A stretch of 64,000 nucleotides of DNA, taken from assembly GCF_026672545.1 (NCBI RefSeq), contig NZ_JAPPRJ010000009.1, positions 310,001 through 374,000 of the forward strand, given 5' to 3'. Under the pieces are notes generated by a model. It was not told the DNA's origin. It did not search any database and saw only the letters and a program-made list of their open reading frames with translations. A program made the position numbers and the translations under genes. Origin of the DNA: Rhizobium sp. SL86 (GTDB lineage: Bacteria; Pseudomonadota; Alphaproteobacteria; Rhizobiales; Rhizobiaceae). Positions 8,628 through 16,978 of the stretch are shown here, one piece after another; the stretch's first letter is position 1; each line of letters opens with the position of its first letter.

Positions 8628-11492
8628 TTATTCAGCCGCTTCCTGATAGTCACTCATCGGCGGGCAGGTGCAGACGAGGTTGCGGTCGCCATACACATTA
8701 TCGATGCGGTTGACCGGCGACCAGTATTTGTCGACGCGGAAGGAGCCCGGCGGGAAGCAGGCCTGCTCGCGCGAGTAGGGCCGCGTCCATTCGCCGACGA
8801 GATCCTCGACCGTATGCGGGGCATTCTTGAGCGGGTTGTTCTCCCGGTCCATCTTGCCCTCTTCGATCTGGCGCGCTTCCTCGCGGATCGCAAGCATGGC
8901 GTCGCAGAAGCGGTCGATCTCGGCCTTGGTTTCGGATTCGGTCGGCTCGATCATCAGCGTGCCGGCAACCGGCCAGCTCATGGTCGGGGCGTGGAAACCG
9001 CAGTCGATCAGGCGCTTGGCGACATCATCCACCGTGACGCCGGCCGACGCCGCCAGCGGGCGGGTGTCGATGATGCATTCATGCGCCACGCGTCCGGCAG
9101 CGGACTTGTAGAGCACGTCATAGGCACCTGCGAGACGGGCGGCGATGTAGTTGGCGTTGAGGATCGCCACTTTCGTCGCCTGGGTCAGGCCTTCGCCACC
9201 CATCATCAGGCAGTAGGACCACGAGATCGGCAGGATCGACGGCGATCCGAACGGGGCTGCCGAAACCGCGCCCTCACGTCCATCCCATTCCGGATGACCG
9301 GGCAGGTAAGGGGCGAGATGCGCCTTGACGCCGATCGGACCCATGCCGGGACCGCCGCCGCCATGCGGAATGCAGAAGGTCTTGTGCAGGTTGAGGTGGG
9401 ATACGTCGGAGCCGATATCGCCCGGACGCGACAGGCCCACCATGGCGTTCATGTTCGCACCGTCGAGATAAACCTGGCCACCATGCTGATGGGTGATGGC
9501 GCAGATCTCGCTGACGGTTTCTTCGAACACACCATGCGTGGACGGGTAGGTCACCATGCAGGCGGCAAGGTTTGCGGAATACTGTTCCGCCTTGGCGCGG
9601 AAATCGTCGAGATCGACGTCGCCGTTGTCCTTCGCCTTCACCGGCACCACCTTCATGCCGACCATCTGGGCGGAGGCCGGGTTGGTGCCATGCGCGGAGG
9701 TGGGGATGAGGCAGACATCGCGATGTGTGTCGCCACGCGCGATGTGGTAGTTGCGGATCGTCAGAAGCCCCGCATATTCCCCTTGCGCGCCGGAATTCGG
9801 CTGCATCGAGAAGGCATCATAACCGGTGATCTGGCAGAGTTTGGCCGACAGATCCTCGATCATCTCCTTGTAGCCGGCAGCCTGTTCAGCCGGGGCAAAC
9901 GGGTGCATGTCGGAAAATTCCGGCCAGGTGATCGGCAGCATTTCCGCGGTGGCATTGAGCTTCATGGTGCAGGAGCCGAGCGGGATCATCGCCCGGTCGA
10001 GCGCCAGATCGCGGTCCGACAGCCGGCGGATATAACGGGTCATCTCGCTTTCCGCGCGGTTCATGTGGAAGATCGGATGCGTCATATAGGCGGACGTCCG
10101 CAGCAGATCCTTCGGCAGGCGATAATCTGCCTCGAAATCCGAGACCTTGAAGTTGCCGCCAAAGGCGCGCCAGACGGCTTCGAGCGTCACCGGCCGCGTG
10201 CGTTCATCCAGCGACATGCCGATCTTCGTCGTGCCCACCTTGCGCAGGTTCACGCCTTCGGCAACGGCGGCGCGCAGGATCAGGCCCTGCATGTGGCCGA
10301 CCTCGACGGTGATCGTGTCGAAGAAGGTTTCCGGCTCCACCGTGTAACCGAGCTTTTCCAGGCCCTTGGCCATCAGCACGGCCTTTTTGTGCACCTGCTG
10401 AGCAATCGCCTTCAGGCCCTCCGGTCCGTGGAAGACACCGTACATGGAGGCCATGACGGCGAGCAGAACCTGTGCCGTGCAGATGTTCGACGTCGCCTTT
10501 TCGCGGCGGATGTGCTGCTCGCGAGTCTGAAGCGACAGGCGATAGGCGCGGTTGCCGCGCGCATCGACCGAGACGCCGACGAGACGGCCAGGCATCGAAC
10601 GTTTGTGCGCATCCTTGACCGCCATGAAGGCCGCATGCGGACCGCCGTAACCCATCGGTACGCCGAAACGCTGCGAGGAGCCGATGGCGATATCGGCGCC
10701 CATTTCGCCGGGCGACTTCAGAAGCGTTAGCGCCAGAAGGTCGGCGGCGACGGCCGCCACCGCGCCGGTCTGGTGCAGGCGGGCGATCAGGCCGGAGAAA
10801 TCATGCGCCTGGCCATGCGTACCGGGATACTGGAAAATGGCGCCGAAGACATCGACCGGGTCCAGATCGGTGAACGGATTGCCGACAACGACCGACCAGC
10901 CGAGCGGCGCGGCGCGGGTTTCGATCAGCGCAATTGTCTGCGGGTGGCAGCTGGCGTCGACGAAAAAGGCGGTCGCCTTGGACTTTGCCTGGCGCTGGCA
11001 GAGCGCCATGGCTTCGGCGGCAGCGGTTGCCTCATCGAGCAGCGAGGCATTGGCGACGTCGAGACCGGTCAGGTCGCAGATCATCGTCTGGAAGTTCAAG
11101 AGCGCTTCCAGGCGGCCTTGGGAAATTTCCGGCTGGTAGGGCGTGTAGGCCGTGTACCAGGCCGGGTTTTCCAGGATGTTGCGCTGGATGACCGGCGGCG
11201 TGATCGTGCTGTAATAACCCTGGCCGATCAGCGAGGTGAGCGGCTGGTTCTTGTTGGCGGTCTCGCGCAGGCGGTCAAGCGCCTCCCGTTCAGTGAGCGC
11301 CGCCCCCCAGGCGAGCGGCTCGCGTTGGCGGATCGAGGCGGGCACTGTCGCATCGATGAGGGCATCGAGCGAGCGGTAACCGATGACCTTCAGCATCTCC
11401 GCCATTTCGGAGGGCGAGGGGCCGATATGACGCCGGTTGGCAAAATCATAGGGCTGGTAGTCGGTGAAATGGAAATCGCGGGTGTCGGACAT
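8628..11492 (-). CDS. gcvP: Glycine dehydrogenase (decarboxylating), P-protein
   Basis: Pyridoxal-phosphate enzyme that decarboxylates glycine and passes the aminomethyl group to the lipoyl arm of GcvH. This is the single-chain 954-residue form, with two homologous halves. The PLP lysine is K704 in NLHKTFCIPHGG, followed by the glycine-rich loop GGGGPGMGP; SAHGTNPASAQM near residue 610 is another family block. Start and gcvH stop share one base (11492), showing coupling. Last gene of the gcvT-gcvH-gcvP operon, controlled by the glycine riboswitch ahead of gcvT. Supplies 5,10-methylene-tetrahydrofolate and removes excess glycine. Confidence 0.97.
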   Translation of the reverse strand: MSDTRDFHFTDYQPYDFANRRHIGPSPSEMAEMLKVIGYRSLDALIDATVPASIRQREPLAWGAALTEREALDRLRETANKNQPLTSLIGQGYYSTITPPVIQRNILENPAWYTAYTPYQPEISQGRLEALLNFQTMICDLTGLDVANASLLDEATAAAEAMALCQRQAKSKATAFFVDASCHPQTIALIETRAAPLGWSVVVGNPFTDLDPVDVFGAIFQYPGTHGQAHDFSGLIARLHQTGAVAAVAADLLALTLLKSPGEMGADIAIGSSQRFGVPMGYGGPHAAFMAVKDAHKRSMPGRLVGVSVDARGNRAYRLSLQTREQHIRREKATSNICTAQVLLAVMASMYGVFHGPEGLKAIAQQVHKKAVLMAKGLEKLGYTVEPETFFDTITVEVGHMQGLILRAAVAEGVNLRKVGTTKIGMSLDERTRPVTLEAVWRAFGGNFKVSDFEADYRLPKDLLRTSAYMTHPIFHMNRAESEMTRYIRRLSDRDLALDRAMIPLGSCTMKLNATAEMLPITWPEFSDMHPFAPAEQAAGYKEMIEDLSAKLCQITGYDAFSMQPNSGAQGEYAGLLTIRNYHIARGDTHRDVCLIPTSAHGTNPASAQMVGMKVVPVKAKDNGDVDLDDFRAKAEQYSANLAACMVTYPSTHGVFEETVSEICAITHQHGGQVYLDGANMNAMVGLSRPGDIGSDVSHLNLHKTFCIPHGGGGPGMGPIGVKAHLAPYLPGHPEWDGREGAVSAAPFGSPSILPISWSYCLMMGGEGLTQATKVAILNANYIAARLAGAYDVLYKSAAGRVAHECIIDTRPLAASAGVTVDDVAKRLIDCGFHAPTMSWPVAGTLMIEPTESETKAEIDRFCDAMLAIREEARQIEEGKMDRENNPLKNAPHTVEDLVGEWTRPYSREQACFPPGSFRVDKYWSPVNRIDNVYGDRNLVCTCPPMSDYQEAAE

Positions 11493-11854
11493 CAGCCAAT
11501 CAGCTCCTTGTAGGCGGCTTCATCCAGCAGCTCGTCGGCATCGGCGACGTTGGCAAGCTTCAGCTTGAAAAACCAGCCCTTGCCCTGCGGATCGGAATTG
11601 ACGAGCGCCGGATCGGCGGTGATTGCCTCGTTGATTTCGACGATTTCGCCGGCCAGCGGACAATAGACGTCGGAGGCCGCCTTGACGCTTTCGACGGTGG
11701 CGGCTTCGCCGTTTTTATCGAAGGTGGCGCCGACCTCCGGCAGTTCGACGAACACCAGATCACCCAGCTGGTCGGCGGCGTGCTGGGTGATGCCGACGAT
11801 CGCGACATCGCCCTCGAGCTTCAGCCATTCGTGTTCAGCGGTGAATTTCAGCAT
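11492..11854 (-). CDS. gcvH: Glycine cleavage system H protein
   Basis: Lipoyl shuttle protein of the glycine cleavage system, 120 residues. The lipoylated lysine is K58 in the ESVKAASD motif, in the expected beta-hairpin; the H-protein start FTAEHEWLKLEGD and the GWFFKLKL block are normal. It receives the aminomethyl group from GcvP and hands it to GcvT. LipB, encoded at 27.1-27.8 kb, is the octanoyl transferase that starts lipoylation. A palindromic repeat element separates it from gcvT upstream. Confidence 0.97.
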   Translation of the reverse strand: MLKFTAEHEWLKLEGDVAIVGITQHAADQLGDLVFVELPEVGATFDKNGEAATVESVKAASDVYCPLAGEIVEINEAITADPALVNSDPQGKGWFFKLKLANVADADELLDEAAYKELIG

Positions 11855-11893
11855 GGTTTTGAGTCCTCTCTGGAATCGACGTGTTGGTGTGAT

Positions 11894-12036
11894 CTGCCCC
11901 TCACCCTAACCCTCTCCCCGCAGGCGGGGAGAGGGGACGTGCCTGGCTCAACCTCTTGGATGGGATGAGTGGGCGCGGCTTGCTCCTTCTCCCCGTCCTG
12001 ACGGGGAGAAGGTGGCGGCAGCCGGATGAGGGGCAG
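11894..12036. repeat. 143-bp palindromic intergenic element (RIME/MITE-like)
   Basis: Bounded by perfect 10-bp inverted ends, CTGCCCCTCA and TGAGGGGCAG. Inside are two perfect 12-bp-arm hairpins: CCCTCTCCCCGC with a 2-base loop (11910-11935) and CCTTCTCCCCGT with a 4-base loop (11985-12012). The words are those of the abundant intergenic palindromes of rhizobia and Brucella (RIME-type). It sits inside the gcv operon between gcvT and gcvH and is probably transcribed as a folded RNA segment, which could affect gcvH expression or mRNA stability. Confidence 0.8.
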
Positions 12037-12050
12037 CTAAAAACATATGT

Positions 12051-13187
12051 TTACCGCTTATAGGTCGGCGTGATGAAGGGCAGGGCGGCGACCGTGACCG
12101 GAAGATACTTGCCGCGCACTTCCGCAAACACCTGTGTTCCGGCGCTGGCAAAGGCGGTCGGTACATAACCCATGGCGACCGGACCCTCGACCGACGGACC
12201 GAAGGTGCCGGACGTCACTTCGCCGATCTCGTTCTTGCCCTCCGCATCGGCAAAAAGCTTGGCATGCGAACGCACCGGAGCCTTGCCGTCCGGCTTCAGG
12301 CCGACGCGGCGGCGTTCGGTGCCGTTTGCGAGTTCCCCCAGGATGCGGTCCGCGCCCGGAAAACCGCCTTCGCGCTCGCCGCCGGCCTTGCGGGCCTTCT
12401 GGATCGCCCATTCGAGCGAGGCTTCGATCGGCGAGGTCGTCGTGTCGATATCGTTGCCATAGAGGCAAAGACCGGCTTCGAGCCGCAGCGAATCGCGGGC
12501 GCCGAGCCCGATCGGTTCGCAATCCTCATGGGCCAGAAGCGCGCGCGCCAGTTCCTCGGCCTTGGTCGCCGGAACGGAGATTTCAAAGCCGTCCTCGCCG
12601 GAATAACCGGAACGGGAGACGATGCAGGCGGCGCCGACGAGCGTGACGTCACGCACATCCATGAACTTCATCGTCGCGACTTCGGGAGCAAGCGAAGCGA
12701 GCACGGTTTCCGCCGCCGGACCCTGCAGCGCAATCAGCGCCCGATCATCGAGAAGCGTGACGGAACAGCCGGCAAGGTGCGCCTGCATGTGGGCAAGGTC
12801 TGCACCCTTGCAGGCCGCGTTGACGACGACAAGCAGGTGGTCGCCACGATTGGTGATCATCAGGTCGTCGAGGATGCCGCCGTTTTCGTCGGTGAAGAAG
12901 CCGTAACGCTGGCGGCCTTGCTTCAGGCCGAGAATATCGACCGGCACGAGGCGCTCGAGAGCAAGGGCGGCATCGGCCACCGAGCCGGAATTTGCCTTCA
13001 CCAGAACCTGGCCCATATGGGAGACGTCGAACAGGCCGGCCTTGGCGCGCGTATGCAGATGTTCCTTCAGCACGCCGGCGGCATATTGCACCGGCATGTC
13101 GTAACCGGCAAACGGCACCATGCGGGCGCCAAGCGACAGGTGTAGCGCATGCAGGGGCGTGGTCAAAAGGGGAGCGTGGTCGGTCAA
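12051..13187 (-). CDS. gcvT: Aminomethyltransferase, T-protein of glycine cleavage
   Basis: Transfers the methylene group from aminomethyl-lipoyl GcvH to tetrahydrofolate and releases ammonia. Family blocks MVPFAGYDMPVQY, GLFDVSHMGQV and the folate-site region YSGEDGFEI are present; 378 residues is usual. I choose a TTG start at 13187: GGAGG lies five bases upstream and the protein then begins eight residues ahead of TPLHALHLSLGARMV, as in other rhizobial GcvT. An ATG at 13259 directly behind the riboswitch would add 24 residues without family likeness. First gene of gcvTHP. Confidence 0.93.
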   Translation of the reverse strand: MTDHAPLLTTPLHALHLSLGARMVPFAGYDMPVQYAAGVLKEHLHTRAKAGLFDVSHMGQVLVKANSGSVADAALALERLVPVDILGLKQGRQRYGFFTDENGGILDDLMITNRGDHLLVVVNAACKGADLAHMQAHLAGCSVTLLDDRALIALQGPAAETVLASLAPEVATMKFMDVRDVTLVGAACIVSRSGYSGEDGFEISVPATKAEELARALLAHEDCEPIGLGARDSLRLEAGLCLYGNDIDTTTSPIEASLEWAIQKARKAGGEREGGFPGADRILGELANGTERRRVGLKPDGKAPVRSHAKLFADAEGKNEIGEVTSGTFGPSVEGPVAMGYVPTAFASAGTQVFAEVRGKYLPVTVAALPFITPTYKR

Positions 13188-13263
13188 TAAAGCCTCCAGG
13201 TCATGTGCGGATTCCGGCCGCACGAGCTCAGTTGATGGCGCTTGTCCACGCCGTTTCATGAGC

Positions 13264-13430
13264 CCCCTCTGTCCTGTGCGCCTGAGATTGTTATCCCTTC
13301 GGCGAGCCCTTCGCGACTAGGCGGGCTTCTCTCCAGAGTCCTGCAGGTCCCGCTGGTCCTTTTGCCTGAGAGTTTCCGGGGCGGTTGCTCCTTCGGCGCC
13401 GCATCGAAGCGGTTTCTCCCAGCGGGGTCG
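13264..13430 (-). promoter_or_regulatory. Tandem glycine riboswitch ahead of gcvT
   Basis: Two consecutive glycine aptamers on the minus strand. Aptamer I spans about 13346-13428 (GCTGGGAGAAACC, CGCCGAAGGAGCAA, CTCTCAGGCAAAAGGACC). Aptamer II spans about 13265-13339 (CTCTGGAGAGAAG, CGCCGAAGGGATAAC, TCTCAGGCGCACAGGACAGAGGG). Order and short linker match the cooperative two-aptamer class that turns on gcv genes when glycine is plentiful. No clear intrinsic terminator follows, so control may be on translation or by another mechanism. Confidence 0.95.
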
Positions 13431-13599
13431 CGCTCATTATGGGGGAGACCCCCTGCTTGGCAAGGGGCAAATGTCGCAACCGACATGAATTTTGTCGCGC
13501 CCTCGCAGGGCATGACGCGGACACCGCCAAGGCGCGACAATCCGGCTTTTGCAGAGCCACCCGGACTCGGCTATGAAAACATCGACAGGGGAGTTCAAG

Positions 13600-13977
13600 A
13601 TGCATCTGAGGCAAGCCGGTCGGGAGAGGGTCCTGCGCATCATCTGCGCCGTCGTCTTCCTGTCGCTCGGCCTTGCTCACCATGCCCCGCCGGTAGCCGC
13701 AAGCGCTGCGCCCTGGACAGACGACGCCTTCCTGCTGCCCGATGGCACGATGCCGACGCTGTGCGTCGGCATGGAGGATCATGGATCACACCTCAAGCCG
13801 GTGCGCTGCGAGGTGTGTCTGCTCTGCACCTCCGCTCTGCTGCCGGCGCCGGATGATGTGTCCTGGCTGTCCATCCATCTGGCCTTTCTTTCCAATCCTC
13901 TTCGCCAGGAAGCAGCCGTCGCCGGCACGTTGTCGATCCCGTCGCCACGCTCGCGGGCACCACCCGTCCTCGTCTGA
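13600..13977 (+). CDS. DUF2946-like secreted Cys/His protein, copper-linked
   Basis: A 125-residue protein with an N-terminal hydrophobic segment (IICAVVFLSLGLAHHA, a signal or anchor), a CEVCLLC cluster near residue 84 and a C-terminal RAPP motif, the plan of DUF2946 proteins, many of which lie beside copper genes. The start at 13600 has AGGGGAG six bases upstream; ATGs further out lack one. The next gene, 75 bases on, is a copper-handling fusion, so a role in periplasmic copper binding is inferred. The cysteine cluster and several Met and His residues are compatible with metal binding, not proof of it. Confidence 0.7.
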   Translation: MHLRQAGRERVLRIICAVVFLSLGLAHHAPPVAASAAPWTDDAFLLPDGTMPTLCVGMEDHGSHLKPVRCEVCLLCTSALLPAPDDVSWLSIHLAFLSNPLRQEAAVAGTLSIPSPRSRAPPVLV

Positions 13978-14052
13978 GATCGTCGAATAATCCCCTATGA
14001 AACGATCATGCGGCTGAAGGCCAGGCGTGCCTCGCCGCGAGAGGAAAAACCG

Positions 14053-15075
14053 ATGAACACGACACGCATTCTTGTGATGAGCAGCCTTTTGTTTGCCGCC
14101 ATGTCCGGCAGCGCCTTTGCTCATGTCACCCTGGTCAATGGCACGGCAAAACCGGAATCTTATACGGTCGTTCAGCTGCAGGTGCCGCATGGCTGCGCCG
14201 GCAAACCGACGAACGAGGTCCGGGTCACGTTGCCGGAGGGTTTTTACGGCGCAAAACCGCAGCCGAAGGCCGGTTGGGAGCTGGAGATCATCAAGGGCGA
14301 CTATGCCAAGCCTTATGACAACCACGGCACAAAGGTCAGCTCTGGCCCCGTCGAAATCCGCTGGAAGAACGGCAATCTGCCGGACGACAATTATGATGTC
14401 TTCGCGATCCAGGGAAAGATTGCCGGTGTGGCCGATGGCGCAAGTCTCGCTTTCAAGACCATCCAGGTCTGCGGCGACGCGACCGAACGGTGGGACGAGG
14501 TGGCCGCCCCCGGCATCGATCCGCACAGCCTGAAGGATCCGGCACCGCTTCTGAAAATTGCCGGAGAAAAACCGGCCGACGAAATGGATCATTCCGCCAT
14601 GGGGCATGGGGCGATGAACCATGACGCGATGGGGCAGGCTGCCGCGACCGATGCGGCAGCGCCGGCCATGAAACCTGTCAAGCTCGGCGCGTTGTCGCTT
14701 TCGGCGGGATATCTGAAGGCCATGCTGCCGGGGCAGCCGGTCGGTGGCGGTTACGTGACGATCGCCAATGGCGGTGCAGAGGCAGACCGCCTCGTCTCTG
14801 CCTCCACGCCACGCTCTGGCACGGTGGAACTGCACGAGATGTCGATGAACGGTGATGTCATGGTCATGCGACCGCTCGCAAACGGGATCGAGATCCCCGC
14901 CGGCGCGGCGGTGGAACTCAAGCCCGGTGGCCTGCACCTGATGTTCATGAAGGTGAAAACGCCCTTCGCCAAGGGCGACACCGTGCCGGTGACCTTCGTG
15001 TTCGAAAAGGCAGGCACGGTTGAAGTGGAGATGCCGGTCGCAGCGGCAGGTCCAGCGGGTCATCAGCACAATTGA
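14053..15075 (+). CDS. YcnI (DUF1775) - PCuAC fusion copper chaperone
   Basis: Secreted copper-binding protein, 340 residues. A signal peptide ends SAFA, leaving His24 as the mature N-terminus; in YcnI proteins that first histidine with a tryptophan binds Cu(II) as a mono-histidine brace. The DUF1775 domain covers ~24-165, a Met/His linker (MDHSAMGHGAMNHDAMG) ~177-193, and a PCuAC (DUF461) domain ~207-330 with the copper set H260, M271, H294, M296. The His/Met tail HQHN ends it. PCuAC proteins deliver Cu(I) to cytochrome oxidase or other periplasmic targets, so the fusion could receive and pass on copper. Probably co-transcribed with the DUF2946-like gene. Confidence 0.88.
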   Translation: MNTTRILVMSSLLFAAMSGSAFAHVTLVNGTAKPESYTVVQLQVPHGCAGKPTNEVRVTLPEGFYGAKPQPKAGWELEIIKGDYAKPYDNHGTKVSSGPVEIRWKNGNLPDDNYDVFAIQGKIAGVADGASLAFKTIQVCGDATERWDEVAAPGIDPHSLKDPAPLLKIAGEKPADEMDHSAMGHGAMNHDAMGQAAATDAAAPAMKPVKLGALSLSAGYLKAMLPGQPVGGGYVTIANGGAEADRLVSASTPRSGTVELHEMSMNGDVMVMRPLANGIEIPAGAAVELKPGGLHLMFMKVKTPFAKGDTVPVTFVFEKAGTVEVEMPVAAAGPAGHQHN

Positions 15076-15133
15076 TCGACACAACTCCTGGCCGGCAGCG
15101 GCTCCGTTGCCGGCAGGGCGCTACCGATCGATC

Positions 15134-15406
15134 TCAGATCTCGCGATAGGCGTCTTCCGCCTGCTGCTGGCTCATCTGATGCTGCGGCGGGCGCTGGCGG
15201 CTGCTGGTCACGTCAAGTGCCAGGGGCACGGCGGGAATAAGCCCTGCTATGTCGTCGGTATCGGCTCCAGCCTTGCGCACTTCGTTGCGTTCGGAACTGA
15301 TACGGGTGTCCTTGACCTGATCGGCCGTTGACAGACGGCGAGCGGGTTTCGCCGCCTCCATCGCATAGGCGGCCGTGTTGGCCGAAACGGAAACCACTTG
15401 AGTCAT
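15134..15406 (-). CDS. Small hypothetical protein
   Basis: About 90 residues, hydrophilic, with an Ala-rich N-terminus and a Gln-rich C-terminus (PQHQMSQQQAEDAYREI). No domain or membrane segment recognised. A GAAGGAG sits upstream, but directly against a first ATG at 15418; the ATG at 15406 or the GTG at 15415 are also possible starts. The tail resembles small rhizobial proteins of unknown function. Stands between the copper fusion, which it faces, and crcB. Confidence 0.5.
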   Translation of the reverse strand: MTQVVSVSANTAAYAMEAAKPARRLSTADQVKDTRISSERNEVRKAGADTDDIAGLIPAVPLALDVTSSRQRPPQHQMSQQQAEDAYREI

Positions 15407-15517
15407 GACACGCACCATCTCCTTCGACTAGAAGGATAGGGTCGGCCTCTTGGTCGCCCCTTAAACGACTTGTTCAGATTTGAACGAATGCTGATTTTCC
15501 CAAGGCTGGAATCAAAG

Positions 15518-15895
15518 ATGGTAAATATCCTCATTGTCGCCGTCGGTGGCGCCCTCGGCTCCGTCTGCCGTTACCTCACCGGCCTCCTGATGACCCGCCT
15601 GCTGGGCATGGCCTTTCCCTGGGGCACGCTGACCGTCAACATCGTCGGTTCGTTTGCCATCGGTTTCCTGACCGAACTCGTGGCGCGCAGGCTGAATGCC
15701 TCGATGGAAATGCGGCTTCTGATCGTCGTCGGTTTCCTCGGCGGTTTCACCACCTTCTCCTCCTTTTCACTGGATACCATGGTTCTGTTCGAACGCGGGG
15801 CGACGACTGCGGCGCTGATCTATGTGGTCGGCAGCGTGGTCCTGTCCTTACTCGCGGCTTTCGCCGGTCTGAGCGTCGGCCGCACGCTGCTCTAA
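15518..15895 (+). CDS. crcB: Fluoride channel CrcB/Fluc
   Basis: Inner membrane fluoride exporter channel of 125 residues with four hydrophobic helices. The Fluc signatures are clear: GGALGSVCRY near residue 9, TLTVNIVGSFAIGF near residue 38 and GFLGGFTTFSSFS near residue 75, which holds the polar track and the central Na+ site. The start at 15518 agrees with family starts. No fluoride riboswitch was seen in the ~110 bases upstream. It precedes rluC, as often in rhizobia. Confidence 0.95.
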   Translation: MVNILIVAVGGALGSVCRYLTGLLMTRLLGMAFPWGTLTVNIVGSFAIGFLTELVARRLNASMEMRLLIVVGFLGGFTTFSSFSLDTMVLFERGATTAALIYVVGSVVLSLLAAFAGLSVGRTLL

Positions 15896-15991
15896 GGAAA
15901 TCGGTCGGATTTCTGCTTTCCCTTCGGCCTCGAAATCATCTAAAGGCTGGAGCAAAGGCCACATGGCCATTCCGAACATGAAAGAGAACAG

Positions 15992-16978
15992 ATGGCAGGC
16001 ATCGAGCATATCCGCGTCGAGGCGGACGAAGCTGGCATGCGCCTCGACCGGTGGTTCAAGGTGCATTATCCGGGCCTCGGATTCGGGCCCTTGCAGAAAC
16101 TGCTGCGCTCCGGCCAGGTGCGCGTCGATGGCGGTCGCGTCAAATCGGACGCCCGTGTGCAGCCCGGCCAGATCGTCCGTGTGCCGCCGCTCGACGTCGA
16201 TGCCAAGAAGGGCCCGATCGCCGGCAAGGACCTCAAACACTCCGGCGATTTCGAACTTTTGTCCCGCATGATCCTGCATGAGGACGACAAGGTGATCGTG
16301 CTGAACAAGCCGGCCGGCCTTGCCGTGCAGGGTGGCTCGGGTGTCACGCGTCATATCGACCAGATGCTCGAGGCCTTCATCAGCCCGAAAGGCGAGAAGC
16401 CGCGGCTCGTGCACCGGATCGACCGCGACACCTCCGGCGTTCTCGTTGTGGCCCGCACACGCGGTGCGGCGCAGAAGCTGACGGCGGCGTTTCGCGAACG
16501 CGACACCAAGAAGACCTACTGGTCCCTGGTCAAGGGCGTGCCGCGCAAGCACGAGGACAAGCTGTCGACCTGGCTCGTCAAGGAACAGACGCCGGACGGA
16601 GACCGCATGCGCATTGCCAAGCATGGCGAGGAGGGCGCCGATCACGCCGTCTCCTATTACCGCGTTCTGGAAACGGCGGCGCAAAGCCTCGCCTGGCTGG
16701 AGATGGAGCCCTATACCGGGCGCACCCATCAGTTGCGTGTCCACGCGCTGCATCTCGGCCATCCGATCATCGGCGACCCGAAATATTTCATCGACGATCC
16801 GAACTGGGATTTTCCCGGCGGCATCCAGAAACGCCTGCATCTGCATGCGCGCCACATCGACATTCCACACCCGTCCGGTGGCCGCCTGAAGGTCACGGCG
16901 CCGCTTCCGCCGCATATGGTGCAAAGCTGGAACCTGCTCGGTTTCGACCAGAGTCTCGGCGAAGGGGATGACGAATGA
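15992..16978 (+). CDS. rluC: 23S rRNA pseudouridine synthase, RluC family
   Basis: Isomerises uridines of 23S rRNA to pseudouridine. An S4 RNA-binding domain covers roughly residues 15-75 (MRLDRWFKVHYPGLGFGPLQ), then the synthase domain with HRIDRDTSG, whose D144 is the catalytic aspartate, and the EPYTGRTHQLRVHALHLGHPI block. 328 residues is normal for RluC/D. The stop overlaps the start of the next gene by four bases, indicating a translationally coupled run with the HAD hydrolase and ATP12 genes. Exact target uridines are inferred from E. coli RluC. Confidence 0.93.
   Translation: MAGIEHIRVEADEAGMRLDRWFKVHYPGLGFGPLQKLLRSGQVRVDGGRVKSDARVQPGQIVRVPPLDVDAKKGPIAGKDLKHSGDFELLSRMILHEDDKVIVLNKPAGLAVQGGSGVTRHIDQMLEAFISPKGEKPRLVHRIDRDTSGVLVVARTRGAAQKLTAAFRERDTKKTYWSLVKGVPRKHEDKLSTWLVKEQTPDGDRMRIAKHGEEGADHAVSYYRVLETAAQSLAWLEMEPYTGRTHQLRVHALHLGHPIIGDPKYFIDDPNWDFPGGIQKRLHLHARHIDIPHPSGGRLKVTAPLPPHMVQSWNLLGFDQSLGEGDDE

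Noticed and set aside
8442..10730. 762-codon plus-strand frame opposite gcvP
   Set aside because: Antisense to a clearly recognised gene; composition is an artefact of GC-rich codons, with no family likeness.
13188..13259. GcvT start at the ATG at 13259
   Set aside because: Adds 24 residues with no family likeness; TTG at 13187 has a strong ribosome site and gives the family length.
15419..15517. Fluoride riboswitch before crcB
   Set aside because: The conserved GGCGATGG/CCGCC-type core was not found, only a short GTTCA/TGAAC repeat.
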